Positions 11,830-24,580 are shown, counted from the stretch's first letter. The stretch is 64,000 bases of DNA from Bicyclus anynana (GCF_947172395.1 NC_069095.1:3844001-3908000), one strand, 5' to 3'. Numbers and translations are program-made. Notes: generated from the letters alone by a model not told the origin.

Positions 11830-12864
11830 ACCTAGTATCATCTCGAATAAAAACTGAACGTCATGCGGGTTTTGTATACAAAACTCTCCCTTATACCTTA
11901 GATTTTATAAAAAGTAATGTTAGATATACAAACTTAATATGGTTAAAGCTAAGGCAAAGATAAAAGAATAAAGCTAAACCAAACTTCAACTACCTATGAA
12001 AACCACATAAAAACAGATTTGTTGCAAAATAAGCGTATCTAAAATATGCCAAACTTAATAAACAGAGATGTATTTTAGCATAATATTTGTATGGACTACT
12101 ACAATTTTAGCAGATAACATTATGTTAAAAGCTATGACTACTGGAATCATTTATTAGAATATTTTGCCAAATCCAAACCCCTTTTGTGACACATGTTGCG
12201 TATTTGTTCAAAAAACATCTATTTACAAATTACGCAGCTGTTGTGATACCTAATCGTGAATAGATCTCCATATGGTCCGCAAACATAAACATACAACAAA
12301 TTGTTCACTGGTGGCAACGCCAACGGTCCCAAAATGTTACTAGTAGGCAGTAGGTACATAGAAGGGTTCATAAATCGATCGTCTGATAAGGTCCTAAAGC
12401 AACGCTGTACAAATACCTCAGCTTGGACTCGTCGAACCAAAAAAAAAAAACAACAAGAGATTGTTGTAACTTGTAACACACAGACAGTCTGGGGCATTGT
12501 TAAATGTTTTATTGTTAGTGAAAGCTGGTATCGTTTGATTAATCTATTTTTCATTTAAATTAGACATCAAATAGGTTACAGGTGTAATTACTGTTACGCT
12601 CGTTTCATAATGTAAACAATGGAAGAATGCTGCTGCATACTGACATAAGACAATTATGTGGAACTCGATAACCGTCCGTATCTATGATCTTTTTACATAT
12701 TTAATGTTTGAACAAATAAATTCATCATCTGCCTAGGTTGGTTTAAATATTGCTCACATATGAGAATCATAATCTTAAGTTCTTTTGGTGGATGGTGGTT
12801 ACATATATCGATGGTGGATGGTGGAGGTGATAGATACTTGTCTCCTTACGAAATAACTTTAAAT
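11830..12864. other. AT-rich intergenic DNA
   Basis: No gene. Overlapping open frames at about 12219-12558 on both strands lack motifs. A short GGTGGATGGTGG-type direct repeat lies near 12786-12826. Confidence 0.35.
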
Positions 12865-13287
12865 AGTTTAAAAAACTAAAAAACACGCTTTTAAGCACGC
12901 ACTAAAAATTACAAATATTGGACTTAACACACGTAATTTTTTTTTTTGTATCCTTTCATTTGATATCCATATCATGGGGGTGGATTTCAAACAACCAGTC
13001 TGCCATCTTGGATTTGTAATATTCTTTCTTAGCTAGTCATGTATTGTCAACAGAAGTCAGAGCATGTACAAAATTTCATCCTAATCGAAGACCGGGAAGA
13101 GGGTCAAATTAAGATTCCAAGATTTGTCTTTCTTACATAGTTACAAGTGATTGGGGAAGCCGCCATATTGGATTTGTAATGACGTTTCTTAGCTAGTCAA
13201 GTATTGTCATCAAAACTCAAGAGCGTGTGCAAAATTTCATCCTAATCGAAGACCGGGAAGTGAGTCAAATTAAGATTCGAAGATTAC
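12865..13287 (+). mobile_element. Repeat family E with an internal 160-bp tandem unit
   Basis: The segment from GCCATCTTGGATTTGTAAT (13002) recurs from 13162 as GCCATATTGGATTTGTAAT, a period of 160 bp, with shared CATCCTAATCGAAGACCGGG. The minus copy at 5620-5905 carries only one unit in what I can align. Confidence 0.7.
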
Positions 13288-13865
13288 AATTGAAGCTAAT
13301 AAGCGTGTAAGAAGGGCACATATCCGTTAATAGGCCATAAACAGTTGTAGGATTCAATACTGCAACAAATAACAATTTTTCGCACAAGTAAAAATGGGTT
13401 AAAAACAGAGCATGCGACCCCTTTACGAAGTAAAAGTAACCAATGACTTCTAAGAATTCTAGAGTGTGCGAAAGACTCGCTGGCGGAAAAAATGGGTGCC
13501 CATAGCAGTTATGGCTGGCGGCAAATCGTTCGGCAAACATTAGGTAAGCGCGCGTGAAATTGTCTATGCGAGCCCGTGCCTATACTGCATACATTACATT
13601 TAAGCATTTTATTACTGTACTTCACTGTAAGGGGCTATAATACTAAGTATTCCTATAAAAGCTTAAATATGACTTTCTTTAGTACAATTTTTGTGTAAGT
13701 ACACAGATAACAAGGTCTGTTTACTTTTATTGTATCGATAACTTTCCGTGATATTTGGATTTTATCGCGCGACTTCAAATTTTCAGAAAATGTAATGAAA
13801 GTTATCCGAGTTTTATTTACATTGTTATATATTTAGGAGACGCTTAATATTCATCACCACCACCT
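13288..13865. other. Intergenic DNA
   Basis: No gene recognised. A 91-codon open frame on the minus strand (13265-13540) has no motif and overlaps the end of family E. Confidence 0.35.
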
Positions 13866-14007
13866 CCACCAGGCGGACTGAAGACATCAAGCGAGTCGTA
13901 GGGATTCGCTGGATGCAAGCGGCTCAGGGTCGCGATGATTGGAAGTCCCTACAAAAGGCCTATGTCTTGCAGTGGACGTCCATCCGCTGATATGATGATG
14001 ATGATAA
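13866..14007 (+). pseudogene. RTE-clade retrotransposon C-terminus with (GAT)n tail
   Basis: The plus strand reads T-E-D-I-K-R-V-V-G-I-R-W-M-Q-A-A-Q-G-R, then WKSLQKAYVLQWTSIR and a TGA stop at 13988-13990, followed by ATGATGATGATG. This is the conserved end of RTE endonuclease/reverse-transcriptases. It is only the last ~40 codons, a strongly 5'-truncated copy, with the frame intact. Confidence 0.8.
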
Positions 14008-14636
14008 TATTCATCAAACGCAATTCATTTCTTTGTGCAGTTAATGCGTAATATAAAAAAATAGCATATTACATTATATTACTTTAATTAAACTAATCGT
14101 AATAAATGATGATTGATGATTATTTCATACAGTATTTATTGGTACTTATAAATATTTTTACAATTTTTTTTAGTTCAGTTCAGTTTCCGTAACCCAATTT
14201 CGTTCATTATCGAAAATGTAATAACATTAAAACTTAATTTTTTAACTTGAATATTTTTTTCCTAAACATCAACGTCATCTGGTGGTTAAACTCAATTCAC
14301 TATTAAAGCAACAGGTGATCAGTTCAAAAGTCTTTTATCGATATAATTTAAAAAATAACGTCTAAACGAAACACCCGAAAAAACTAACAATGCCCATAAG
14401 TGTATAATTTCTATACCTGCATTTCACGGGTTATAAAAACCTTTAGCCAGCAGGGGTGAGTGGGAATCGTTCTGTTTTTATTCAATAACCGTACGGCTGC
14501 TCTGAGGAGAACGATTCCTATTACTTAAACCCTTTGTTATTTTTAAATCGACTGGAACCGTATGCGACTGATCGCGAGGAAAAGCTTTTGAATTTAAAAT
14601 GTTATTTTTGAGTTAGATATTTTAAATAACCAACTT
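14008..14636. other. AT-rich intergenic DNA
   Basis: Nothing recognised; GC rises slightly near 14440-14580. Confidence 0.35.
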
Positions 14637-14908
14637 CTGGGTTTGAATCCGGTCCGGGGCATGCACCTCCAACTTTCCAGTTGTGTGCATTTTAAGAAAT
14701 TAAAAATAACGTATCTCAAGGGTTAAGGAAAAACATCGTGAGGAAACCTGCATACCAGAGAATTTTCTCCATTCTCTGCGTGTGTGAAGTCTGCCAATCC
14801 GCATTGGGCCAGCGAGGTGGACTATTGGCATAACCCTTCTCTTTGAGAAGAGACTCGAGCTCAGCAGTGAGCCAAATATGGGTAGATAATAATGATGATG
14901 ATAATGAA
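14637..14908 (+). mobile_element. SINE family A, copy lacking the A box
   Basis: Starts at the B box (GGGTTTGAATCCGGTCCGGG), runs through the core and ends with AATGATGATGATAATGA. The A-box end is missing. Confidence 0.85.
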
Positions 14909-14920
14909 GAATATCTGCCT

Positions 14921-15224
14921 ATTTTAACGGATCTCTACAGGGCCACCCTCCTTATAGGAGAAAGGATATTGAGCTTGAGCCCACCAAGCTCCAGTGCAGG
15001 TAGGCGGGTTGACGGATGTTGTTAAATTAACGATTAAATTATGTTAATTATAAATACGGGACCGACGAATTAACGTGCTCTCCAAGGCAAGGAGGTGTAT
15101 ACCACTTACTAACAACTGCGAGTTTTGCTGAAAAATTCTTAGAAGAAAGAAAAGCTCTATAGGTATTCCAAGACCCAACACAGGATTCGAAACCAGGACC
15201 AATAGACCAACGAGGCAGTCAACA
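14921..15224 (-). mobile_element. SINE family C, near-complete copy
   Basis: On the minus strand the head reads GCCTCGTTGGTCTATTGGTC and GGTTTCGAATCCTG (A- and B-box like). The far end, on the plus strand, has CTACAGGGCC and TTATAGGAGAAAGG. The same family recurs at 16001-16310, 26975-27095, 34843-34998 and 49060-49308. Confidence 0.65.
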
Positions 15225-16000
15225 ATAATTTCATTCAAAACCATAATGAAAATTAACAGTATTTAAACATTTGTAAGAATTGGTTAACCTAAAAATAATT
15301 AAGACATTGAAAAATGAAAATCTGAGCGTGTCTTCATTATGTAATCAAAAACCATTTAACATGAACTACTTTGGAACGATGATTCAAATACAAACAACAA
15401 TTTAAATACCACAATTTGATCCGATGTTAAACATGGGAAGACGTTGAAAACAACAAGGCGATCACTAGATGAATCATACGATATAATTGCTTAGGAAAGT
15501 AAAAATCAAATACTAAATTGACTTGAAACTTGAAAACTAGGTACTTAGTAAAAAGAACTAAAACCTATTTAAAATAATTTGATCAAGTCATGAAAATAAG
15601 CTTTTAAATAATCAAATCGTTTTATAAATTAACAAGATGCATTTTATTCTCTAAACTTAATACATTTTAATGAAAAAGCTCTTAAAGAACTTTATAATAC
15701 GTATTTGACTGTTCCCATTTCAAGGCATTGACTGTAAAAAAAACAGCGGCATGTCACAAAGGGGGCATAAGGAGCGAATACCGATCACTTGTGCAAAATC
15801 GAGATTTCTATACAACCCTTTGTCGCAGCGATTCGATTATAGCAAAAGGCACGATCACACACGAGTACCGGCGGAAGTATCGCATTTACAAGGCGCACCG
15901 CCTGCTCTGTGCATCCCCAGGATAAGGGTTCATCCATATATATCACAATTCTTACACATGCAATTTTATTTAAGTATGCTTTCACACATGGCATGACTAA
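15225..16000. other. Intergenic DNA with a GC-richer block at 15725-15935
   Basis: The first 500 bp are AT-rich. The block at 15725-15935 is unique in this window, is open in several frames without motifs, and is a candidate regulatory element. Confidence 0.35.
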
Positions 16001-16310
16001 CTGTGTCGTTGATCCATTGGTTAGCCTATGTGGTTTTGGATCACGAGTTGCTGGGTTCAAATCTTCCAATAAATTTTCAGTTAAATTTCTCTGCCTAGAG
16101 TTGCGAAGTTGGTGGTGTTACACCCCGTGTTTCGCTTCCGGTGATTATCGTTTACATTTGATAGTGGTCATTAGTTTTAAAACATTGTTATCCTTAGCCC
16201 ACCAAGTCGTATTGGAAGAGGGTAGTGGGTCTAATCTCTTCCTCCTGTTTACTATAAGAAGGGAAGACCTGGCCCTGTAGTGGGCTATTAAAATAGGTGA
16301 TAACGACTTG
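16001..16310 (+). mobile_element. SINE family C, plus copy
   Basis: The head has CCATTGGTTAGCCTATGTGG and GGGTTCAAATC (tRNA-like A and B boxes). The 3' end has GGCCCTGTAGTGGGCTATTA. The body is diverged. Confidence 0.6.
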
Positions 16311-18240
16311 ATACAAACAGTAATATTCATTTGGTGTCAAAAGTGCACCTTTTTACATGCCACATCATCATCATGGAGCATACAACGATTGCTAAAAACA
16401 GACTAGACATTTCGAGGAATTCCCGTTCAAAATAATATTACACCTTCTCTACATTGCATTTATATTACTGCTTGCATTTAGTTCGCCTGAACATCTACCA
16501 TCGATGTTTGACATGACAACTTGATTGAGTAGAGTTGAAACTAGTATGGCATATATACCTGAGTCTATAGGTCATACTAATAGGTACATACATTATAAAA
16601 AGTCCAAACTAAAAACATTTGAGAAACAGTTGAGTGATAACACATTCCAAAATTTTACCGCGATGTGTTTGGAGGGACCTTAAATATGAATACGATCTGT
16701 AGCAATCACTTTTAAACCGGCGATAATCTGTTGTTCAAAGACAATCTCAAAAAGTGTCAATTTGTGGGCGTTATACGTGTATTACATCTGTTCCCGACAT
16801 TGAAGGTAACATTGAAGGGACATTGAAGGTAAGGTTTACGAAAAAGGAAGTATCAGATTTAAAAGTTCACCGCCTATGACACTGAGCAGATACCGCATTT
16901 TTTATTCTCATTTTAACTTAACTCGCAAAAAACTTCTTACAAAGACATATCCTCTATCATTTTGTTTATTGTGAATTGATGAAATATTACTTAAAACCTG
17001 CAAAAAAAAAAAAGGTTTGTGAATTTATACAACCGTTTTAGAAAAGGCAGAACATACATAAAAGCTATCTGAAAATATTTAGACAAATATGTTTTCCTGA
17101 ACATAACCGGTATTAACTTTATTACGAATACAGATTTAACACCCATAATACTGTTACATCGTAAAAGGATGTAAGTATTATAAAAAATACAACATAATAC
17201 TCATCGTCGACGTACACGGAAAAATAAAACCGAGCTTATTAACAAAGCGAATTTACGATCACATGACAGGCGCGAGCCAATTTAGATACAAGTAATTAAA
17301 TCTTTAAATGAGTGTATAACGAGAACGCGTATCTGAACATTGACGCCGCATGCAACAGGGGATAAGGTCATATTTCATGAATAAGACAAAATGAACGCAA
17401 TCTTTATTGAACTTCTCACAAATAGATGTGACGTCGAACAAAAGCGACTAGTCTCAATTTCCTCCATCGCGCTGTTTAATCTCTGCAGCGAGGTATGAAA
17501 TTCCGCTTTTAGTTGATTTTGTGTCTTTGAAACAAATTTCTCATCAAAGCTGTGTCACTTTATGATCTTTGGCGTTATTGTAGAGTCAAGCCAGAGGCGT
17601 TGGCACAAATACATTCGCTTTTGTACTCGGAAATAAAGAAAATTTTAAGTACATTTTAGCAGCGCAATTTTAAAATAGTGTACAAAGCATATCGTATAAA
17701 ATAAAGTACTCATAATATTAAACATCTTCTAAAATATTGGAAACTTCGTGTTTATTCTATAACAAGGTACTTGCAAAAATCCATGAATTACAATTACAAT
17801 GTAAAATAACTCAATAAATTTATTTTGTCACTTTAAAGAAAAACCTGACTTATCTGGCTGGCATCTGTATCAATATTTTTTTTAATTACATTTTTTTTAG
17901 TCCAAAGCATTACTATAAATTCCTACATATCAAACAAACAAAACAATTTACGTATTGCTAATCTGTATCTGTCACAAGTGTCTTACCCCGTGAAGTACCT
18001 ACCTACTAAACTCCACCTTTAGTTACGACATCCAAAAGCGACCCGCAGCACTTATTTACGGCGAGTTTTCGCGGCGGGAGATTCCCCGCCTAATTTCTTG
18101 GCGCGACGCAGTCTTGCGCGATTTATTTTAAATGAGACCCTTTGTCGCACCCCCGCTGGGCTATCATCAATAATTTGCGGCGGCCTAGAATAAACTTGAT
18201 TAATACTCAAAACAATTTGTGGCCCAGAGTTATAATTATA
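16311..18240. other. AT-rich intergenic DNA with two GC-richer unique blocks
   Basis: No gene. Blocks at about 17200-17600 and 18010-18190 are non-repetitive here and GC-richer than their surroundings, so they are candidate enhancers or conserved non-coding DNA. A local duplication of GACATTGAAGGTAA-type sequence lies near 16797-16830. Confidence 0.35.
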
Positions 18241-18350
18241 TTATCATCATTAACCACCTATATTCGGCTCACTGTTGAGCACGATTCTCCTCTCAGAATC
18301 AGGTTAGGCCAGATAGACAAACAGTCCACCACCAATGCGGATTGTTGTAA
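18241..18350 (-). mobile_element. SINE family A, 3' portion, diverged
   Basis: Reads TATTCGGCTCACTGTTGAGC then CTCCTCTCAGAATCAGGTTA and CCAATGCGGATTG, the reverse complement of the family A 3' half. Confidence 0.65.
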
Positions 18351-18383
18351 TTTCAGAGAAGAGTCGCATGTATATAGAACTAA

Positions 18384-18898
18384 GGATTAAGAACCTGCGA
18401 TAGTTAGACATACTTCATTTTATGAAGGCTGTAAGAATATCAGCCTGTGCTCCTACCATAGGTATAATGTTACCAATTGTGGAATTGGGACTGTGGTGAC
18501 TTTGAAAATTAGCAGATTTCAAGGGCCTAGGCTGCCAACCATCAAAGTATAAAGCGAATTTTTTATATTCTCCACGATATAATATGAAGAATTCTACCCC
18601 CAGTCGCCTGTCACTTACCTTCGTAGCAACCCTTCGAAATACACCATTAGAGACCCAACTTTAAAGATCTCTAGCGACGGGTTGCCAAGAAGCTAAGAGT
18701 CTGACTCCTGGAAACATGATTCCTTATGATATCCTGAAGAAAATATAAAAAAAAATACGTTTTCACACGAAACCTCCTACCTACTACCAGAGTCACCACA
18801 GTCCAAACTTCCTATTGTTTATTCCTCATTCTATAAAGTCTGAAAAACTTTCAGCCTTAATAAAATTAGGCATGTCTGGCTATAGCAGGCGCTCGTTT
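18384..18898. mobile_element. Long-inverted-repeat (fold-back) element, copy 2, best preserved
   Basis: The left arm begins GGATTAAGAACCTGCGATAG and continues AGACATACTTCATTTTATGA. The right arm ends with the reverse complement (AAACTTTCAGCC ... GCATGTCTGGCTATAGCAGG). Arms extend inward through TGTGGTGACT / AGTCACCACA, so each is about 150 bp. The core includes AACCCTTCGAAATACACC, which recurs in copy 4. No transposase ORF. Confidence 0.75.
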
Positions 18899-20238
18899 TA
18901 CCACGTGTTTAAAGATTTTAACATTTTTATTTTATAGTGCTAATATAAATTTTAATGTCACGCGGACTAATAAAATGAACACTTTAGATAAAACAACGGC
19001 CAATGTAGATAGATGTAATAGATTCTTTATTTTAATTTCTGATTATATTGAAAATTATAATATTTAATTAAGATTAAAACGGTCATTTAAAACATCAAAC
19101 AATTTTCAAAGATCGGAACATAACTCTTCATACGCAGTAATTAAAAGTAAAAGCACTAATTTTTCCCGCGGTGTTCGCGTCACGTCAAGTCGGACAGAAT
19201 TCATTATTGGAATGTCACGCGGAGCGGGCCTCAGTTCAATATCCGCGTTCAGTAATTACCAGGCGAGGATCTCTCGGCACAATCGGAGGGAACACTGTCA
19301 AACTTAATCGATTCCCGTCAAATCCTACGTCCCGAGGTACAGTTTTAACGGCCTAAGCTGATCCATCACCGCTAACGACCCACAACTTCCTCAAAACGAA
19401 ACTTTACACTCGCATGCGTGACAACAACAATATTGGAATGTGGGAGGTAGTAATTTCGCACGGTGAGCGTAGGTGGAGCGATTTGTTGCCGCTAATCTTA
19501 TTGTATATTAATTTCCTAGGCGATGCTGCTTTCTATCATGATACACAGACGCCGTAATAGGCGGGTACAGACAGATGGTGCAGATAGTGATGTATTGGAT
19601 TACAATTATCATATCACCTCTTAGATCGGGACGGCTTTATAGAGTCAATAAAACGGGCAGCTGACCCTTTTGAAAATAAAACGACACCTTTTAATGAGAC
19701 GAGTCAGGTCAGAATGTGAGAATCGAATAGACGGGTAGCTCGATATCGCGATTGGAGATCTTAAGTTATCTTATATTTTCGTTTATACTTTGCTTTTAGT
19801 GGAAATCTAATTATTGTTAAGGATCTTTTAAACAAGAACTTGGTAGAGCCGTTTTATTTAATGGTGTGTTTACAAAATGTATTACAAATGAAATTGTATG
19901 TTTGAAGTAAAATGTATTAGTTTGTACAAAAAACAAAACATTTCATAATCTTTTTTACTGAATGGTACGAGGACATTGTCCTCAAGTGTTTCAACTGTTA
20001 GTAAAGCAATAACACCTAAGTGACGAAATAAAATTATGTAAAGTGGTTTTGGATATTGGACAAATATTATAAAATATTTTTCATTTTCAACTCCACTGAT
20101 AATATTCAGTTTCCCTTCAGTTCGCTATTTTAAGCCGAAAAAAATAAAACGTTTTGAAACTAACTCAACAAGTATATACAACTTAATGTTATAAAGTTAC
20201 AAGAGTAATAAACTATATTGTTTACTTACACCAAAGAC
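18899..20238. other. Intergenic DNA with a GC-richer block at 19150-19760
   Basis: No gene recognised. The 600-bp block is unique in this window and markedly GC-richer than its flanks; candidate regulatory DNA. A 61-codon open frame in it (19171-19356) lacks motifs. Confidence 0.35.
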
Positions 20239-20388
20239 TTTTTTTATTCTTTACAAGTTAGCCCTTGACTACAATCTCACCTGATGGTAAGTGAAGATGC
20301 AGTCTAAGATGGAAGCGGACTAACTTGTTAGGAGGAGGATGAAAATCCACACCCCTTTCGGTTTCTACACGACATCGTACCGTACACA
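20239..20388 (-). mobile_element. SINE family B, 3' half
   Basis: Contains ACAAGTTAGCCCTTGACTAC, CTCACCTGATGGTAAGTG and TTCTACACGACATCGTACCG, the reverse complement of the family B 3' half. Confidence 0.8.
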
Positions 20389-21169
20389 TTTTAACAATAA
20401 TATAGTTAGTTTATTATCTATTACTATCAATGACACGTTTTCATGCTATTAATAAAAACATCATGATGTTATTCATCATGATTTCTGTAGTTTGTACAGG
20501 CTCTGTTTCATTTATTTTTTACTCAAAATGTTTGTGTTTCTCGATTCAAGATTTAGTCGCACGGATGTAGGGAGACGTAAAACCAAAGACTTGACCCCAC
20601 CACCAAGTCGCAGAGGTGTCAAAACTCTTGGCGAGCAATTGACACGCGGTCGGCCACGCGTGAGAATGTTTGAACAAATACCCCTCACAGTTTATTCTAG
20701 CACCGGCAATGAATCATTTCGTTAACGGTCAACTTAACACTTAGAAATATCCAATACCGTTCAACGTCCATTAACCTCGACATGATTTACATATAAACCT
20801 AACAAGATTCAAGAAGTAACACAATCACGAAAGGAAAAAAAATAATAATATATCATATTTTTCACGCAAACCATAAATAACTTGTTTTAATATTGAGATT
20901 TTATACAGTTCACCTAATATAGATGTCATTCGATATCTATCAACCACGAGAAAATATTTATTTGAAATATTATTATATTTGATATTCGATTTGTTCATAA
21001 CTTTAGGAAATTAGAATTTCTTAAATTGTCAATAAGCATGCGCTATAGTAGATATACAAAAATGACTTTGCTGCTTAAATTACCCTGCATGGTTATTTTA
21101 ATAACAAATCAATATCGTAAAATGCGTTCTTATCGAATGACACATATATGTTTCACATACAAGTTGTTT
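20389..21169. other. Intergenic DNA
   Basis: No gene. GC-richer unique block at about 20540-20730; the rest is AT-rich. Confidence 0.35.
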
Positions 21170-21311
21170 TTGGTAAAACGCGCTAATCGCAGGAACTACT
21201 AGTTCGAATTGAAACATTGTTTCGGTGTTGGATAGCCCATTAATTGAGAAAGGCTATATTATAAGCGATAATAATGTTACGCGAGTGAAACAGCGGGGCA
21301 GAGCTAGTCTT
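21170..21311 (-). mobile_element. Retroelement 3'-end family D, diverged copy
   Basis: Reads AACGCGCTAATCGCAGGAAC then ATAGCCCATTAATTGAGAAA on the plus strand, the reverse complement of family D. Part near the GCCGCGCGG end has decayed. Confidence 0.6.
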
Positions 21312-22242
21312 CAGATAAGACTACATTGTTGACTAAAACAAATCGTGCAGTGCTTCAGGTAGGTTGTCGTATTTGCATACAAAAGGCAATGTTCTAATGA
21401 TGTTCAAAATTTTGACCTAATACATCGTATAGCCGATTAAACAATCACACAAGTCAAAGACACTCACTCGCTTAGAAATGTTAAGTAACTGGTTAACATA
21501 ATAAATCAATGCAGAGATAAAATGTTCGTTTTTCAATTTCCCGCACTCCGGTTACAATAAAGGTGACGGGTAGTAGAAAAATAATTAGGTGTTAATCCGG
21601 TACCATAAAGGATCGAATGTCCACGTTTTTGATGACTCATAAACTGATAGTGCCTCACACAGAGACCGGGGCATGCACCCATAAATAATACACGCCATCT
21701 ACTACATTTACACCTACTTCTCTAATGTTTGGATTTGACATACGACGCTGTTGTTTGAAAATGTTAAGGTGCGTTTTCGTAAGGCACATTTCTACGACAA
21801 TATTAGAGAATTTTCATGCTCAAAGTGCGTACATGCAGTTAATCACATCTAGAAAAATATTTCCTTAATTTTCCTAAATGTACTTAAATCATTATTACTT
21901 ATATCATCGTGAACCATCCTCGAACCGAATTTTGGCGATCAAATTGTGAAAGGTTTCCTATTTTAAGCCGAGTTTAGCTGAGTACCTGTAGCCTTTACTT
22001 ATGATGAATATATAGAATCATGAGTAATTCATAAACACAGAGTATGCAACTAAGATATAGGAGTAGCGGTAACAGTTGTGTTAAGTAAAGCAAACAAGCA
22101 AGAGTCCTCTATACCACGTAACGCTTAAACTCCTACCCACAATTAGTTCTCCGTTGTTACAACTACAGCGTACACCACGATAGCTATAACACAGTGCCTC
22201 AAACACTTTCCACAATAGATACGTGCTAATCGCCACTAAATT
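21312..22242. other. Intergenic DNA
   Basis: No gene. A short ACCGGGGCATGCACC piece near 21665 may be a relic of SINE A. Confidence 0.35.
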
Positions 22243-22450
22243 TTGCCTGGTAGTAGGCTTCGGGCGTTGCTAGTTACCACCTACGGGCAAAGACATACCG
22301 CCAAGTGATTTAGCGTTCCGGTATGATGTCGCATAGAAACCATCAGAAGTGTAGATAAATCAAACTTGTACCGCTTTCATCTTAGACTGCATCATCACTT
22401 AACATCAGGTGAGAGTCAAGGGCTAACTTTTCATAGACCAGAAAAAAAAT
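22243..22450 (+). mobile_element. SINE family B, 5'-truncated copy
   Basis: Matches CTGGTAGTAGGCTTCGGGC, CCGCCAAGTGATTTAGCG, TTTCATCTTAGACTGCATCA and AGTCAAGGGCTAACTT. The tRNA head is missing. Confidence 0.75.
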
Positions 22451-22747
22451 CTGTAGACTCTCAGACTGTTTCTAGACTTTTTCCAAGACAATGCATTACA
22501 ATTAAAACGTACCCTAAAGTAAAAATTTTGAATCGCTTGTCTGGCGTCGTTAAAATTACGTAATTATTCAAAATAACGAGCGTACGGTAAACAGTTTGGG
22601 ATTTATGATGGTGGTAAATACCGGATCGAGAGTGAGATGTATTAAAGTTATCCATCCGGGCTCCACGCAGAGTCACTGTTTCTGACAAAGTCCAAACAAT
22701 CATTAAGGTTTTGTGCCTAAATTAGTTTTAACTACATACTCCTGTAA
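22451..22747. other. Intergenic DNA
   Basis: Nothing recognised. Confidence 0.3.
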
Positions 22748-22861
22748 TAAGTCCGCCCATCCGCATTGGGCCAGCGTGGTGGACTATTGACCTAACACCT
22801 CTCATTGTGACAGGAGACTTGAGCTCAGCAGTGAGCCGAATATGGGTTAATAATGATGACA
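22748..22861 (+). mobile_element. SINE family A, 3' portion
   Basis: Contains CATCCGCATTGGGCCAGCG, CAGCAGTGAGCCGAATATGG and AATAATGATGAC. Confidence 0.8.
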
Positions 22862-22954
22862 TACTTCTAATCTTATATCCGTACCCACGAATAAGAGATC
22901 CGAGATACAGGAGGTCATTATTTGGTTATATTAAGTAACATGTAGACTATTTTG

Positions 22955-23034
22955 TATCCCGGTAAAATCCATGGATCCCGCGGGATTTTTGAAGAATTCA
23001 ATTTCACGCGGACGAAGTCGTGTTCGCTCGCCAG
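22955..23034 (-). mobile_element. Retroelement 3'-end family D2 fragment
   Basis: Reads ATCCCGCGGGATTTTT and AATTTCACGCGGACGAAGTC, the reverse complement of the family D2 5' part. Confidence 0.6.
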
Positions 23035-23604
23035 TGTATTTAATTCAACAGTACTACTACGAGTATAATAGAAGCTATCGCTTACTTTGTGTCTAGATAG
23101 CGATGTCTTGTCCAAAAATATTTATTTATTTTATATCGCGCGTGATATTATGTTTCTCGTTTGTCTCTAGCTTAATATTGATTCATTAAACAGGCAATTA
23201 AGATGTCATCGACGTATTGAGATTTATAAGTAGTAATTATACGTGCCTAATCTGAACATGAATATTGAACATCTCGAACCGAGCAGCTTCACAATTTCAC
23301 GCCGAATCGGCCGATAACGGTCCAAGGTCAATAAAAAAAGTTCAATCGAAATATCTTGTCGACGTTTTAAAATTGCTAATGATCACTTTACAACAGGCGC
23401 TTATTTCTGTAATGTTGTAAACTCTATTTTATATAGAAAACAAGATATATGACACTGGATATCTCCTGCTACTGATCTTTAATGCCTAATAGCGCGCAAA
23501 ATAAAGATATAATTTACCTAAACTCTTTTAAATAAGTTTAAAGTAAATTTTCGATATTAAAATTTTAAGAGAAATATGTCAAAAAAGCCGAATATTTATC
23601 GCTA
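23035..23604. other. Intergenic DNA
   Basis: No gene. Unique sequence at 23190-23400 is slightly GC-richer. Confidence 0.3.
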
Positions 23605-23780
23605 GCAGATGCCTAGCGATTTCAGCCGCGGTCCCTTTCTCGTGGGAATGCAGGGATGAAATATAAGTTATGTCACTTGGTGAATATGTATCTAGCGTTC
23701 TAATGGTAAAAGAATTTTTGAAATCGGTTAAACAGTGTTGGAGTTAAAACGTAAAATACAAACAAAATAAACTCAAACAT
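23605..23780 (+). mobile_element. Diverged retroelement 3'-end, family D-like
   Basis: Shows the family layout: ATTTCAGCCGCGGTCCC, GGGATGAAATATAAG, then AGAATTTTTGAAATCGGTTA. Confidence 0.5.
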
Positions 23781-23817
23781 TACTCCTGTAATATATTATT
23801 TTATATTTAACTTATAA

Positions 23818-24037
23818 CTAGCGGACGCCCGCTACTTCATCCGCGTGGAATTCAGTTTTTCACAAATTCCGCGGGAACCATGGATTTTCCGGAACGAAAA
23901 GTCGCCTATGTCTTAACCCAGAGTAAAATCTATTTTCATTCCGAATTTCAGCCAAATCGCTTCAGTAGCCGCAGCACAAAGGAGAAACAAACATATACAC
24001 TTACACAAACTTGCGCCTTTATAATATTAGTGTGATA
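23818..24037 (+). mobile_element. Retroelement 3'-end family D2, near-complete copy
   Basis: Begins ACTAGCGGACGCCCGCTACT, continues TCCGCGTGGAATTCAG, CCGCGGGAACCATGGATT and AGTAAAATCTATTTTCATTC, and ends CCTTTATAATATTAGTGTGA. It is one of the clearest D2 copies in the window. Confidence 0.75.
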
Positions 24038-24580
24038 AACAACAGAAATTTTTCTTGTTTACCACCGTTGACTTTTTAATTTATCACTTTTATTGTACTC
24101 GAGATGACTTACGAGTGCTGTAAGAAAAATAAATGAAATTGTTTCAAAAACAAAATGCATAGACCATTATTGTAAGCGACACAAAAGTGTGTCAACATGC
24201 CACCTAAATGTGTACAATGTACGACATAACTAGACACTGGAAAAAGTTAGCTTAAAGCTAGCGAGCAAGCTTCAAAAATTTTAACGCTCTCTGAACATAA
24301 CAATGACATATCGCTAAGTGCCCTCTTGTGTTTGGACGGCAAATATTTGTAGAAATGTCAGGCAAACACCGCTTTAGGTATGTAAAAATAAATATTAATC
24401 AGTGGGAACCAAACAGGTATATCTTCACGCGTATCTTATACTTTGCGATAGTTAGTAAAATAATAATCAATGCTATTAATAAAATAATAATTATCATCAA
24501 TCAACGATGTTTTACAATAGAGATAGGGCACTAGTGCATTAAAACTGAGGCGCGCAAAATATGTGCATAATTGTCTTAAT
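24038..24580. other. AT-rich intergenic DNA
   Basis: No gene; an AATAAT-rich stretch lies near 24455-24500. Confidence 0.35.

Noticed and set aside
11475..11963. 162-residue protein-coding gene
   Set aside because: The frame runs through a D2 repeat and a nested SINE A, so it is coincidental.
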